64,000 bases of DNA from an uncultured Collinsella sp. (GTDB taxonomy: Bacteria; Actinomycetota; Coriobacteriia; Coriobacteriales; Coriobacteriaceae), in contig CALAMG010000038.1 of assembly GCA_937925715.1 (NCBI GenBank), forward strand, positions 1 through 64,000, in the 5' to 3' direction. The position numbers were made by a program, and so were the translations under genes. The notes beneath the pieces were generated by a model. The model worked only from the letters and a program-made list of their open reading frames with translations, was not told the DNA's origin and ran no database searches. This document shows, one piece after another, positions 32,188 through 41,962 of the stretch (the stretch's first letter is position 1; the number at the start of each line of letters is the position of its first letter).

Positions 32188-34641
32188 CTAGCCGCGGACC
32201 TCGCCGTTTACGCCCTTGCACACCTTGGTGACGATCTTCTGGTGCGCCTTTTCGACCTCTTCGCTGGTGAGCGTGTGGTCGTCGGAGCGATACGTAAGCG
32301 CAAAGGCCATGGACTTCTTGCCCGCTCCGATGCGGACCGGATCGCGGTAGACATCGAACAGGCGCACGCCCTCGAGCAGCTTGCCGCCGGCACTCGTAAT
32401 ACGACGCTCAAGATCCTCGCAGGTCACAGTGTTGTCAACCACGATAGCGAGGTCGTGCTCAACGGCCGGGTACTGCGAGAACTCACGGTAGTTCTCCTGG
32501 TTGCGGGCGCCCTTGATCAGCTTATCCAAGTCGAGCTCAAAGGCGACGACGACCTCGTCAATGCCCATAGCCTCGCGCGCCTCGGGGTGGATCTCGCCAA
32601 CCCAGCCCAGCACGGTACCGCCCGAGAGCACCTCGGCAGCACGACCCGGCTGCAGGAAGGCATAGCTCTCGCCCTCGACGGGACGGAAGCGAACCTTCTC
32701 AATGCGCAGCTGGGCGAGCAGCTCCTCGACGATGCCCTTGCCAAAGAAGAAACGCAGCTTGCGGTACTTCATGCTCCAAGACTGCTCGCTCCACTGACCC
32801 GAGAGCACGCCCGCGACGGACTTGGTCTCCTTGGGTAGGCTGGCGTTCTCGCGGCCGTGGAACAGGCTGCCGACCTCGTACAGGTGCACGTTGGGCGTGC
32901 CGTGGGCCTCGTTATAGGCCACAGACTGCAGCAGGCCCGGCAGCAGCGAGCGGCGCATCTCGGTCTGCTCGGCCACCAGCGGGTTCATGAGCACCACGGG
33001 GCAGCCGCGGCCCTCGGTGGACATGCCGATCTTCTCCAGGTCGCCCGGGGCGGCAAAGCCAAAGGTCGTGGTCTCGTTGAGGCCACAGGCGCGCAGGATC
33101 TCGCCGACCTTGCGGGTAAGCTTCTGCTCGCGCGTCAGACCGCCGATGTGGTTCTTGGCAGCCGGGATGGTCGCCGTGACGCGACCCATGCCCCACAGGC
33201 GCAGGACCTCCTCGATCAGGTCAATCTCGCGCGGCAGGTCGGGACGGAAGCTCGGCGGGGTGACCATAAAGTCCTCGCCGTCGCGCTCGACGGTGCAGCC
33301 CAGGCGGGTGAGCGAGCGCTCGATAAAGTCGGGCTCGATGTCGGCGCCGCAGATGGCGTGCACGCGGGCCAAGCGCAGCTTGATGCTGTCGATGGTCTTG
33401 GGCGCGGGGAACACGTCCACATAGCCGGGGGCGACCTCGCCGCCGGCGATCTCCTCGATGAGCGCGCAGGTAACGTTGGCGACATCCACGCAGCCGGTCT
33501 CGTCGACCTGGCGCTCAAAGCGGATGGAGGCGTCGGAGATCAGCGAAAGGTCGCGGCTGGTGTGCGAGGTGCGGCCGGCGTTGAAGCAGGCACTCTCGAC
33601 CATCACGTCAACGGTATCGTCCTCGATCTCGGAATCCATGCCACCCATAACGCCGGCCAACGCCACGGGGCGCTCGCCGTCGGTGATGAGGCCCATGCCG
33701 GCGTCGAGCACGCGCTCCTCGCCGTCGAGCGTCGTGAACTTCTCGTCCTGCTGGGCGGCACGAACCACCACACGACGGTGGCCATCGCGCTCGGCAAAGG
33801 TGTCCAGGTCAAAGGCGTGCAGCGGCTGACCGGTGAGCATCATCACGTAGTTGGTGATGTCGACGATGTTGTTGTGCGGGCGCACGCCCAGGGCGTTGAG
33901 GCGCTTGACCATCCAGTCTGGCGACGGGCCGACCTTGACGTTGCGCACGATGCGGGCAACGTAGCGGTCGCACAGGCCCTCGTCGGCGATCTCGACGGAA
34001 AGCTCGTCGTCGGTCGCGCGGCCGGTCTCGACCTTGATGGCGGGCAGCTCAACGTGGAAATCGCGGTCGAAGATGGCGCCGGTCTCGCGGGCCATGCCGA
34101 TCATGGACAGGCAGTCGGGACGGTTGGGCGTGATCTCACAGTCGAGCACGGTGTCGCTCGAGCCCACGTACTCGGCAAACGGCATGCCGCAGGGCGTATC
34201 CTCGGGCAGGATCATGATGCCGGAGTGGTCGCCACCCAGGCCGAGCTCGCGCGCGGAGCAGTTCATGCCCATGGACACGACGCCGCGAAGCTTGCTCTTC
34301 TTGATCTTAACGTCGCCGGGAAGCACAGCGCCGATCATTGCCGTGACGATGTGGTCGCCGGCCTCGAAGTTCTGCGCGCCACAGACGATCTGCAGCGGGG
34401 CGGGGTTGCCGTCGGCGTCGAGGTTCTTGTCACCCACGTCGACCGAGCACACATACATGTGGTCGCTATCGGGGTGCGGGGTCTTGGTGAGCACCTGGGC
34501 GGTCACCACGTGGTCGAAGGACTCGCCCACGGTGTCGATCGCCTCGACCTCGGTGCCGGTACGGATATATTCGTCCGAAAGGGTCTTGGGATCCTCCGGA
34601 ATATCGATCATGGTCTTGAGCCAGTCGTAAGAAACACGCAT
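32188..34641 (-). CDS. pheT: phenylalanine--tRNA ligase beta subunit
   Basis: The beta subunit of the (alpha-beta)2 enzyme carries tRNA-binding and editing domains. The 817-residue protein shows the EMAP-type tRNA-binding domain (about 39-150, with VGDKNLDADGNP and MNCSARELGLGGDHSGI), the B3/B4 editing domain, B5, and the C-terminal ferredoxin-fold anticodon-binding domain (FSQYPAVEHDLAIVVD near 725). The length is typical. It follows pheS after a 184-bp gap that holds a conserved structured element. Confidence 0.97.
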   Translation of the reverse strand: MRVSYDWLKTMIDIPEDPKTLSDEYIRTGTEVEAIDTVGESFDHVVTAQVLTKTPHPDSDHMYVCSVDVGDKNLDADGNPAPLQIVCGAQNFEAGDHIVTAMIGAVLPGDVKIKKSKLRGVVSMGMNCSARELGLGGDHSGIMILPEDTPCGMPFAEYVGSSDTVLDCEITPNRPDCLSMIGMARETGAIFDRDFHVELPAIKVETGRATDDELSVEIADEGLCDRYVARIVRNVKVGPSPDWMVKRLNALGVRPHNNIVDITNYVMMLTGQPLHAFDLDTFAERDGHRRVVVRAAQQDEKFTTLDGEERVLDAGMGLITDGERPVALAGVMGGMDSEIEDDTVDVMVESACFNAGRTSHTSRDLSLISDASIRFERQVDETGCVDVANVTCALIEEIAGGEVAPGYVDVFPAPKTIDSIKLRLARVHAICGADIEPDFIERSLTRLGCTVERDGEDFMVTPPSFRPDLPREIDLIEEVLRLWGMGRVTATIPAAKNHIGGLTREQKLTRKVGEILRACGLNETTTFGFAAPGDLEKIGMSTEGRGCPVVLMNPLVAEQTEMRRSLLPGLLQSVAYNEAHGTPNVHLYEVGSLFHGRENASLPKETKSVAGVLSGQWSEQSWSMKYRKLRFFFGKGIVEELLAQLRIEKVRFRPVEGESYAFLQPGRAAEVLSGGTVLGWVGEIHPEAREAMGIDEVVVAFELDLDKLIKGARNQENYREFSQYPAVEHDLAIVVDNTVTCEDLERRITSAGGKLLEGVRLFDVYRDPVRIGAGKKSMAFALTYRSDDHTLTSEEVEKAHQKIVTKVCKGVNGEVRG

Positions 34642-34728
34642 CTAGCTCTCCTTTCATACTGAAAGCCTGCGAAGAGATGCAGGTGGAAACTTCAACTTTG
34701 TGAACATTCCTTACAAAGCGAGGGTTGT

Positions 34729-34813
34729 CCAAGTGCGGCAGATCGGCCCGAAAGAGGAGCGCCGCGTACTTTGGTACGCAAGCGACGAATGAGCGCCGAG
34801 GTGCCGTGCTTGG
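34729..34813. ncRNA. conserved structured RNA element, copy 1 (pheS-pheT gap)
   Basis: This is an intergenic hairpin with an outer stem (CCAAGTGCGGCA with TGCCGTGCTTGG), a 2x2 internal loop and an inner stem TCGGC/GCCGA. The large loop contains GAAAGAGGAG, the hairpin GCGTACTTTGGTACGC and CGACGAATGA. The loop sequence recurs at 61487-61541 with different but complementary stems. The transcribed strand is unknown; the plus-strand reading is used for the description. No other feature lies in the gap. Confidence 0.6.
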
Positions 34814-34825
34814 GCAAGCCGCAGC

Positions 34826-35902
34826 CTAGAACTGATTCAAGAAGCGCATATCGCCAGTCATGAGAGTTCTAAGGTCAGGCAGGTCGTAGCGCAGTGCCGC
34901 GACGCGCTCGGCGCCAATACCAAAGGCGAAGCCGGTGTACTTCTCGGGGTCGATGCCGCAGTTGATCAGGACGTTGGGGTCGACCATGCCGCAGCCCAGA
35001 ATCTCGATCCAGCCGCTGTGCTTGCAGAAGTTGCAGCCCTTGCCGCCGCAGACGTGGCAGCTCACGTCCACCTCGCAGGAAGGCTCGGTGAAGGGGAAGA
35101 AATGCGGGCGATAGCGCGTCTTGCGATCCTCGCCAAACATGCACTTAACAAAGTAGTCGAGCGTGCCCTTAAGATCGCCAAAGGTGATGCCCTCGTCGAC
35201 GACCAGGCCCTCGATCTGGTTGAACTGCGGCAGGTGGCAGGCGTCGGCCGTGTCGGGACGGTAGACGGTGCCCGGGCAGATCATGTAGATGGGCGGCTTC
35301 TGCGACTCCATGGTGTGGATCTGCACGCCCGAGGTCTGGGTGCGCAGCAGCACGTCGGACTCGCCGTGAGCGTGAGCCTCGGGATGCGCGACGCTGCCGG
35401 GGTTGTTGTCGACCACATAGAACGTGTCGCGAGCCGAGCGGCTCGGGTGATCCATGGGCGCGTTGAGCGCGGTGAAGTTGTAGTAGGAGGTATCAACCAT
35501 GGGGCCGGACTCGACGGTGTAGCCGATGCCGCAGAAGATGTCCTCGGCCTCCTCGATGATCTGCTTGATCAGGTGCTGGTGACCGATCTGCGGACGGATG
35601 CCCGGCAGCGTGATGTCGACGGCCTCGTGCTCGAGTGCGTGCTTGAGGGCGGCGGCCTTCATCTCGGTGGTGCGCTCGTCGAGCATGCCCTCGATCAGCT
35701 GGCGCATCTCGTTGGCGCGTTTGCCCATCATGGGACGATCCTCGGGGGCGAGCTTGCCCATCATGCGCATCAGGCCGGTGATACGGCCCTTACGGCCGAG
35801 CAGCTCAACGCGCGCGGCCTCGAGCTTGGCGGCGTCGTCAGCGCTAGTGACGAGCTCCTTGGCCTCTTCCTCGAGTTTGACCAGATCATCAATCAGGCTC
35901 AT
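34826..35902 (-). CDS. pheS: phenylalanine--tRNA ligase alpha subunit
   Basis: The 358-residue alpha subunit holds the class II catalytic core. The N-terminal coiled coil (about 1-85) is followed by motif 2 FNQIEGLVVDEG and motif 3 GFAFGIGAERVAALRY. A Cys cluster (CHVCGGKGCNFC) sits in the catalytic domain. Residues HPSRSARDTFYV and EPSCEVDVSC are typical. The RBS is AAGGGAAG. It is expressed from a T-box-controlled promoter. Confidence 0.97.
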   Translation of the reverse strand: MSLIDDLVKLEEEAKELVTSADDAAKLEAARVELLGRKGRITGLMRMMGKLAPEDRPMMGKRANEMRQLIEGMLDERTTEMKAAALKHALEHEAVDITLPGIRPQIGHQHLIKQIIEEAEDIFCGIGYTVESGPMVDTSYYNFTALNAPMDHPSRSARDTFYVVDNNPGSVAHPEAHAHGESDVLLRTQTSGVQIHTMESQKPPIYMICPGTVYRPDTADACHLPQFNQIEGLVVDEGITFGDLKGTLDYFVKCMFGEDRKTRYRPHFFPFTEPSCEVDVSCHVCGGKGCNFCKHSGWIEILGCGMVDPNVLINCGIDPEKYTGFAFGIGAERVAALRYDLPDLRTLMTGDMRFLNQF

Positions 35903-35984
35903 GTCTTCCCTTTCGTCTCTCGCGCATCTCGCTTGCCGGGGCGGCTAGCACCCGATAGCTGCGGATGTGCGGCCCGGTTCGGTA

Positions 35985-36275
35985 ACAAAAAACCGCCCTC
36001 GGGCATGTACATTGCCCAAGGACGGTTGAATTCCGCGGTACCACCTTGTTTGACCCGGCGGATGTCTGGCCCGCCGTGCCCACTCTGCGCCCCTTGTCGC
36101 GAGGCTCACGGCTTCCCTACTGGGGCTTCGCTGCCACCGGCCGCGCGCCCGTTGAGGTCGCTGCTCGGGAGTGAACGCTTGGCCCTTGCCACCGCAGGAA
36201 GGCTTGCAGCCCATGACCTTCCCTCTCTTGCCGGCGACTCGGCGGGCAAAACCCTCTCCGTCAACGCATTGGGCT
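35985..36275 (-). promoter_or_regulatory. T-box leader of pheST
   Basis: T-box leaders read uncharged tRNA and switch between an antiterminator and a terminator. The T-box AAGGTGGTACCGCGG is at 36033-36047 on the minus strand. The terminator is CCGTCCTTGGGCA pairing with TGCCCGAGGGCGG (about 35991-36024), followed by TTTTTTG. The upstream part is rich in stems and about 230 nt long, as expected for stem I-III. A TTC at 36173-36175 is a possible Phe specifier, but I could not fold stem I with certainty. The rest of 35903-36404 is spacer and the M32 gene leader. Confidence 0.85.
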
Positions 36276-36404
36276 ATAGGATAACACATTTCGCGAGCGC
36301 ATCGCCGCGTTCCGTTTTGTTCGCGCTGGGTACAAGGCAAGTAGCTGTGCAAATTGGCCGCGCACCCGCCTGCGGCGCTCGGCCTGCGAGATTAAGGATA
36401 CGGT

Positions 36405-37988
36405 ATGGGAAAGAAACTCGATAAGAAGGCCCAGGCCGCCGTGGCAAAGGCTGCCAAGGGCGTCAAGGCTGCTAAAGTCGACAAGGCCGTCAAAAAGTTC
36501 CGCAAACTCGAGGGCAAGCTGTGGACTCGCGAGTACCTGCTCAAGATTGCCGAGTTCGATGGAGCGACGATTGCTCCTGCCAACGGTGCTGCCGCCCGTG
36601 CCGACGCCATGGGCACGCTTGCCGGCGAGCATCACAAGCTACTGACCAGCGAGAAGTCCGTTGAGCTCGTACGCTCGTTAGCGCGCGAGACGGTTGCAGG
36701 CGGACACGTAGACGACCCGCAGCTGCTCGACGAGATCCGCGTGCTCGGCCGCGACCAGCGCGAGGCAAGCGTTATTCCTACCGAGGAGGCCGAGGCCTGG
36801 ACCAGGCTCACCTGCGAGGCCGACGCCGTGTGGCGCAAGGCCAAGACGGCCAACGACTGGGCGAGCTTTGAGCCCTATGTGGACAAGATTGTGGGCCAGC
36901 TCAAGCATCAGGCCGAGCTTATGGACCCCAAGCGCGACCCATACGACGTTTGGCTCGACCAGTACGAGCGCGGTCTTTCCGCCAAGAGCTTCGATGCGTT
37001 TTGTGACGAGGTCAAGGCAACGGTCGTGCCACTCGTGCACGCCATCGGCGAGCGCGGCCAGCAGCCCGATGCCGACTTTTTGCACGCCCGCGTGCCCGAG
37101 GCCGCCCAGCGCGCCATGAGCTTCGACCTGATGAAGCTCGTCGGCCTGAACCTGGACGACACCACGCTTGCCTTTACCGAGCACCCGTTTAGCGAGGGCT
37201 TTGCCGTGGGTGACGCGCGCATCGCGACACACATCTACGAGGACGATTGCATCTCCAACGTCTACAGCATCATCCACGAGGCGGGGCACACCATGTACGA
37301 GCTGGGCGTCAATCCCGCCTATGCGCGCACCTGTCTGGAGGGCGGCACCTCCATGGGCATCCACGAAAGCCAGAGCCGTTTCTTTGAGAACACCGTGGGC
37401 CGCAGCCGTGCCTTTATGGGACCGCTGCTCGAGGTGCTGCGCCGCCACGCACCCGAGGTCTACGGCGACGTCGACGAGGACACGCTCTACCACGCCGTGA
37501 ACATCGCGCAGCCTTCGCTGATCCGCACCGAGGCCGACGAGCTCACCTATCCGCTGCACGTTATGGTGCGCTACGAGATCGAGCGCATGCTGTTTGCCGG
37601 CGAGGCCACAGCCAAGGATATCCCCGCGCTTTGGAATCGCTTCATGGATGAGTACCTGGGCATTCCGGTTCCCGACGACACGCGTGGTTGCCTGCAGGAT
37701 ACGCACTGGAGCGGCGGCTCGTTTGGCTACTTCCCCACCTATGCGCTGGGCAGCGCCTACGACGCCATGTTTGTGCCGGCCATGTGCCGCGACGGCGTCG
37801 ACCTTACCGGCGCCTGCGCGAGCGGCGACCTGACACCCGTCCGCGCCTGGCTGGGCGAGCACATTTGGCAGTGGGGCCGCGCCAAGGACGCGCCGGAGCT
37901 CATCAAGGGCGCGTGCGGCATGGCGTTCGATGCCCGCTACTACTGCAGCTACCTGCAGGACAAGTTCACCACGCTCTACGAGCTGTAA
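36405..37988 (+). CDS. M32 family carboxypeptidase
   Basis: This zinc metallocarboxypeptidase (Taq/Pfu type) is expected in the cytoplasm. The 527-residue protein contains HEAGH (291-295), third ligand Glu321 in GIHESQSRF, DELTYPLHVMVRYEIE and HWSGGSFGYFPTYALG, all family hallmarks. The first about 35 residues (MGKKLDKKAQAAVAKAAKGV and on) are a Lys/Ala-rich extension unlike the usual N-terminus. The start has AAGGATACGG before it. It stands alone, convergent with glmM, sharing a terminator. Confidence 0.94.
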   Translation: MGKKLDKKAQAAVAKAAKGVKAAKVDKAVKKFRKLEGKLWTREYLLKIAEFDGATIAPANGAAARADAMGTLAGEHHKLLTSEKSVELVRSLARETVAGGHVDDPQLLDEIRVLGRDQREASVIPTEEAEAWTRLTCEADAVWRKAKTANDWASFEPYVDKIVGQLKHQAELMDPKRDPYDVWLDQYERGLSAKSFDAFCDEVKATVVPLVHAIGERGQQPDADFLHARVPEAAQRAMSFDLMKLVGLNLDDTTLAFTEHPFSEGFAVGDARIATHIYEDDCISNVYSIIHEAGHTMYELGVNPAYARTCLEGGTSMGIHESQSRFFENTVGRSRAFMGPLLEVLRRHAPEVYGDVDEDTLYHAVNIAQPSLIRTEADELTYPLHVMVRYEIERMLFAGEATAKDIPALWNRFMDEYLGIPVPDDTRGCLQDTHWSGGSFGYFPTYALGSAYDAMFVPAMCRDGVDLTGACASGDLTPVRAWLGEHIWQWGRAKDAPELIKGACGMAFDARYYCSYLQDKFTTLYEL

Positions 37989-38010
37989 GGCATAACCGAC
38001 ACGCCAACGC

Positions 38011-38049
38011 AAAGGGGACGCCGCGGAACCAATCCGCAGCGTCCCCTTT
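38011..38049. terminator. bidirectional terminator between M32 gene and glmM
   Basis: AAAGGGGACGC and GCGTCCCCTTT pair, with an inner GCGGA/TCCGC stem. It works for both converging genes. Confidence 0.9.
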
Positions 38050-38085
38050 CCACCTAGTCGTTTAAGAACGTCCCCAATGACTACC

Positions 38086-39417
38086 TTACAGAGCCTCGAG
38101 CGCGTTGGCGATGCGCTTCATGGCGGCATCGGCGGATGCTTGGTCGGGGGCTTCGGCCAAAACGCGAATCACCGACTCGGTTCCGCTCTTGCGCACCAGC
38201 ACGCGACCCTCGCCTGCCAGCGCAGCCTCGGCCTCGGCGATAGCGTTCTGCACACCCATGTTCTCGAGCGCGGCATCCTTGTCCGCCACGTGCACGGCCA
38301 CCTGCGCCTGCGGCAGTAGCTTGCACGGAGCCGTGAGCTGCGAGAGTGTCTCGCGCTCGGCACGAATCACTTCCATCACGCGCAGCGAGGTCATAATGCC
38401 GTCGCCCGTGCGCTCGATATCGCCAAAGATCGTATGGCCCGTCTGCTCGCCGCCCAGGCTGCAACCGCCCTCGCGCATCTTGGCATACACGTGACGGTCG
38501 CCCACGCCGCTGGTCACGGCGCTCAGTCCGGCAAGCTCCAGCGACTTGACCAGACCAAAGTTGCTGGCGATCGTCGGCACCACGGTACCGCCCGAAAGGC
38601 GACCGTGCTTGTTCAGGTACACACCGCACACGTACAGGATCTGGTCGCCGTCGACCACGCGGCCGCGCTCGTCCACGGCCAGGCAGCGGTCGGCATCGCC
38701 ATCGTAGGCAAAGCCCACATCCAGGCCCTGCTCCACCACGTGGCGCTGCAAGCGCTCAATATGCGTAGAGCCGCAGTCGACATTGATGTTAAAGCCGTCG
38801 GGCGCGGCATTGATCACGCGCACATCGGCGCCCAGTGCGTCGAACACCGGCTTGGCCACCGAGGATGCCGAGCCGTTGGCGCAATCGATGCCGATCTTGA
38901 CGCCCTGCAGCGAAAAGTTCGCGCTGGCGATGAGCGAAGCAATGTAGCGGTTGCGACCCTGCATGTAGTCCACCGTGGCGCCGATGTGGTTGCCCGTTGC
39001 CAGCGGCACCTCGCTCTTGCCATCGATGTAGTCCTCAATGAGCTCCAGCACGTCCTCGTCCATCTTAAAGCCGTCGCTGTTGACGAGCTTAATGCCGTTA
39101 TCGCAAAACGGGTTGTGACTCGCGCTGATCATGATGCCGCAATCGAAGCAGCCTTCCACGGTCTGATGCGCTACGCCCGGCGTGGGGATCACGTGCAGCA
39201 TATAGGCGTCCGCACCGCTCGCGACCAGGCCGCTCACCAGCGCCGCCTCGAACATATAACTCGAGCGACGTGTGTCCTTGCCCACGATCACGCGCGCCTT
39301 AGCACTGCGGTTGGCTCCGTAATACCAGCCCACAAAACGGCCAATCTTATAAGCGTGCTCTACCGTCAGCCCAACGTTGGCCTCACCGCGAAAGCCGTCG
39401 GTGCCAAAGTACTTCAT
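38086..39417 (-). CDS. glmM: phosphoglucosamine mutase
   Basis: GlmM converts glucosamine-6-phosphate to glucosamine-1-phosphate for UDP-GlcNAc and cell-wall synthesis. The 443-residue protein starts KYFGTDGFRGEANVGLT and has the phosphoserine loop ISASHNPFCDNG (Ser100), the Mg2+ loop DGDADR and the C-terminal phosphate-binding KSGTESVIRVL. The RBS is AAGGAGAG. A terminator separates it from the downstream gene cluster. Confidence 0.97.
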   Translation of the reverse strand: MKYFGTDGFRGEANVGLTVEHAYKIGRFVGWYYGANRSAKARVIVGKDTRRSSYMFEAALVSGLVASGADAYMLHVIPTPGVAHQTVEGCFDCGIMISASHNPFCDNGIKLVNSDGFKMDEDVLELIEDYIDGKSEVPLATGNHIGATVDYMQGRNRYIASLIASANFSLQGVKIGIDCANGSASSVAKPVFDALGADVRVINAAPDGFNINVDCGSTHIERLQRHVVEQGLDVGFAYDGDADRCLAVDERGRVVDGDQILYVCGVYLNKHGRLSGGTVVPTIASNFGLVKSLELAGLSAVTSGVGDRHVYAKMREGGCSLGGEQTGHTIFGDIERTGDGIMTSLRVMEVIRAERETLSQLTAPCKLLPQAQVAVHVADKDAALENMGVQNAIAEAEAALAGEGRVLVRKSGTESVIRVLAEAPDQASADAAMKRIANALEAL

Positions 39418-39432
39418 GCGCTCTCCTTACAA

Positions 39433-39466
39433 AATGGGGGCGAACAGATTGCCTGTCCGCCCCAAA
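39433..39466 (-). terminator. terminator between the DUF4012 gene and glmM
   Basis: GGGGCGGACAG pairs with CTGTTCGCCCC on the minus strand and is followed by CATTTTG. It ends the DUF4012 transcript. Confidence 0.8.
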
Positions 39467-39500
39467 ATGGTACTCGATTATCCGCGCTACCAGAAAAATC

Positions 39501-41813
39501 CTACGCCGATGCGCTGTCGCGAGCCGCCTGGCATGTAGGAGTCTGACGCAGCGTAAGCGGCTTGTCCCCCGCCTCGGCCGACGTGGTCAGCGTATACGTG
39601 ATCGTCGTCGTCTCGCCAGCATGCAGGTCAACGGTGCCCGAATAGAAGGGGATTCCATGCCACGTAGCGGCGCCAAGACCAAACTGGGTGCCCCCAACCG
39701 TAAGGTCACCGATGTTGCCGCCCGTCGGGGCAAACAGTGAGACATTCAGACGCTCGTCGTCGCGCGCGGCATCGGGTGCGCTCGCCGCAACGTAGTCGGG
39801 CAGCTTGCCAGCCTCCTCCTGCGTCATGATGTTCGTCAGGGTAACGGTGATGCGATAGGAGCACGTGCCGTCGCCGTTCTTCACGCCCTGGCCAATCTGC
39901 GTGTCGGCGTCCAGATACCAGTCGAGCTTAGAGAAGCTCAGGTTGTTAAAGTAAACGCCGGCAACGGGATCGGCACTCGGATCATCCGGATCGGGCAGCG
40001 AAGCGTCAATGCCCGTCTCTTTGATGGCATTCTGCTCATCATCGTTTCTCATCCACGCGATCAGGCGGCCCTCTTCGGCACCGCGCTCAACGGCGCTGAC
40101 AAGCTTCGTAACATCGACATCGCCGATACCGCCAAGGATCTTGTCGAAGGCAGCGCTGGCGACGGATGCAAAGATGCCGTCCGACTCCTCGACCGGATAG
40201 TTCCAGTACACATCGTGCATGAGGACCTTTGCGGCGTTGGTGCCGTCGACAACCGTTCCGTCGGGCAGCGAGACATTACCGACCAGCCCCAGCAGATACT
40301 GCAGGAACACCGGGTCGATACCGATGACGCCATCAACGTCCTGTCCATACTGGGACTTCCACAGCGCGGCGACACGCTGCGAGTTGCGGGGCCAATCAGG
40401 CGAATAGGTATTGCCCGAGTTGTACAGGTTACTGTGGTTGCCGAACAGCGCCTCATCCTCTTCGTCGACGCTCTCGACTGCCTCATCCTCGCTGAGTCCA
40501 ATGCGGGGAACAAACTCGCCAATCGACATCTGGCCGTCAGTGACCGAAATCAGGCCCTGCGAACCGCCAAAGCCGCCGCAAGCACGAATCTCGACGTTGT
40601 TCATGGCGTACATAAGGTAGTTGCGCGTCTGGCCGTTGGCACCGAGCATCTGGGGAAGGACGGGGGCGACCTTCTCCGCCGCGTCAACCGCACCGTTGAG
40701 GGTGGCAAAGCCGTCCTTGGCCTTATCGACCAGCTCGGTCACCTGGGAAATATGAGTATCGCCAATGCCCTGAACCTTCTCGTTGGCGCTCTTGAACACC
40801 TTCGAGCTGCTGGAAAGCGAATCGGCGACCGCCTGCAGCGCGGACACGTTAATCATGCCGTCCTGGAACAGCTTGCCGGGCGTGGCCTGCGAGAGGTTAT
40901 CGGCCATGGGAACCAGCGCGTTGCTCGAGACATCGGACAGGGCATCAATCATGGTGCGGGCTGCGTTGATGTCACTGCCATACACCGGGATAAACGATGC
41001 CGCCGTCCACAGCGGGCTCGAGGTCTCCGCCTTCATGCTGTCGCAGAGCTCATCGATCTTCTTCGCGTCGTCAGGCAGCGTCGAAAAATCGCCCGACGTG
41101 ACCTTGTCCTTAAGGCCACCGACGATCTCGACAGCCTCCTTCGCTTCGCTCTTTACGGTCTTTGCCGAGTTAAGCAGCATAAAGCCGCTTGCGCCAAGCG
41201 CAACGAGAAGCACCGCGACTACAGCGGCAATAATGGCGCCGGTGTGACGCTTTTTGCGCTCGCCCTTGCGATGGCGATGACGGACCAGACCGTCAGAGGT
41301 CGAACTCGACGAAGCATCGCTACCGTAGTTCAAGCCAAAATCGTAATAATCTTCCTTGGAACCCGAGCCCGCAAACTCGGCACCGCTATCATCCAGGCGG
41401 GCAAACGTGCCAGTCTCGGAGGCGCCGGTGTAAATCGTGCCAAGGTTACCCGTAAGCCCCGCGCCACCGGCAGAGGGAGTATTGTTGGCGGCCTTGCCGG
41501 CATTAACGTTGCCGGCGCCATTCGCGGCGTTGGCAGCACCCGCGTTGTTCGCGGGTACCGAAGGAGCCCCGCTCGGCTGCGACGTGGAGGTTGCACCGTC
41601 CGCAAAGACATTTCCTCTTGCACGGCCGGTCTTTTTTGCCTTTTGAGACTGCTCGTACAGAGCGGTAAACATCGCCGTCTCGCCCGGGGACACGCGCTTA
41701 CCGGAACCGCCCTGTCCAGCGCCGCCCGGCGTGCCGGCCTTACCAGCCCCGTTCGGACGCGGCGGAACTGCAGGGCGGCCGCTATCGCTGCCCTTAAAGT
41801 GATTACCAGCCAT
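39501..41813 (-). CDS. DUF4012 domain-containing membrane protein
   Basis: The 770-residue protein has a long cytoplasmic N-terminus rich in Gly, Ala, Pro and Asn (about 1-185). A basic stretch (RHRHRKGERKKRH), one membrane helix (about 192-215) and a large extracytoplasmic DUF4012 domain follow. That domain includes NVEIRACGGFGGSQGLISV and YWNYPVEESDG-type segments. DUF4012 proteins are often found near polysaccharide or envelope genes in actinobacteria, but their role is not known. The ATG at 41813 has GAGGA before it. The low-complexity N-terminus is likely disordered. Confidence 0.82.
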   Translation of the reverse strand: MAGNHFKGSDSGRPAVPPRPNGAGKAGTPGGAGQGGSGKRVSPGETAMFTALYEQSQKAKKTGRARGNVFADGATSTSQPSGAPSVPANNAGAANAANGAGNVNAGKAANNTPSAGGAGLTGNLGTIYTGASETGTFARLDDSGAEFAGSGSKEDYYDFGLNYGSDASSSSTSDGLVRHRHRKGERKKRHTGAIIAAVVAVLLVALGASGFMLLNSAKTVKSEAKEAVEIVGGLKDKVTSGDFSTLPDDAKKIDELCDSMKAETSSPLWTAASFIPVYGSDINAARTMIDALSDVSSNALVPMADNLSQATPGKLFQDGMINVSALQAVADSLSSSSKVFKSANEKVQGIGDTHISQVTELVDKAKDGFATLNGAVDAAEKVAPVLPQMLGANGQTRNYLMYAMNNVEIRACGGFGGSQGLISVTDGQMSIGEFVPRIGLSEDEAVESVDEEDEALFGNHSNLYNSGNTYSPDWPRNSQRVAALWKSQYGQDVDGVIGIDPVFLQYLLGLVGNVSLPDGTVVDGTNAAKVLMHDVYWNYPVEESDGIFASVASAAFDKILGGIGDVDVTKLVSAVERGAEEGRLIAWMRNDDEQNAIKETGIDASLPDPDDPSADPVAGVYFNNLSFSKLDWYLDADTQIGQGVKNGDGTCSYRITVTLTNIMTQEEAGKLPDYVAASAPDAARDDERLNVSLFAPTGGNIGDLTVGGTQFGLGAATWHGIPFYSGTVDLHAGETTTITYTLTTSAEAGDKPLTLRQTPTCQAARDSASA

Positions 41814-41962
41814 AAAGAAATCCTCGCAATTGAGTCGCAATGAAAAAGTCCATAACGTTACTAGTTTATGGCATTTTGAGCATCGACAGCTAAACTCCAG
41901 ACACGGACATCAATTGGCGAAAATGCGGCACAACACCTTTTCTGTCTTGGCGGCGGCGCTAG

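Noticed and set aside
32857..34662. A 601-codon plus-strand frame over pheT
   Set aside because: Antisense shadow; pheT is complete and conserved.
35018..36424. A 468-codon plus-strand frame over pheS and the T-box
   Set aside because: It overlaps pheS antisense and a structured leader; no RBS.
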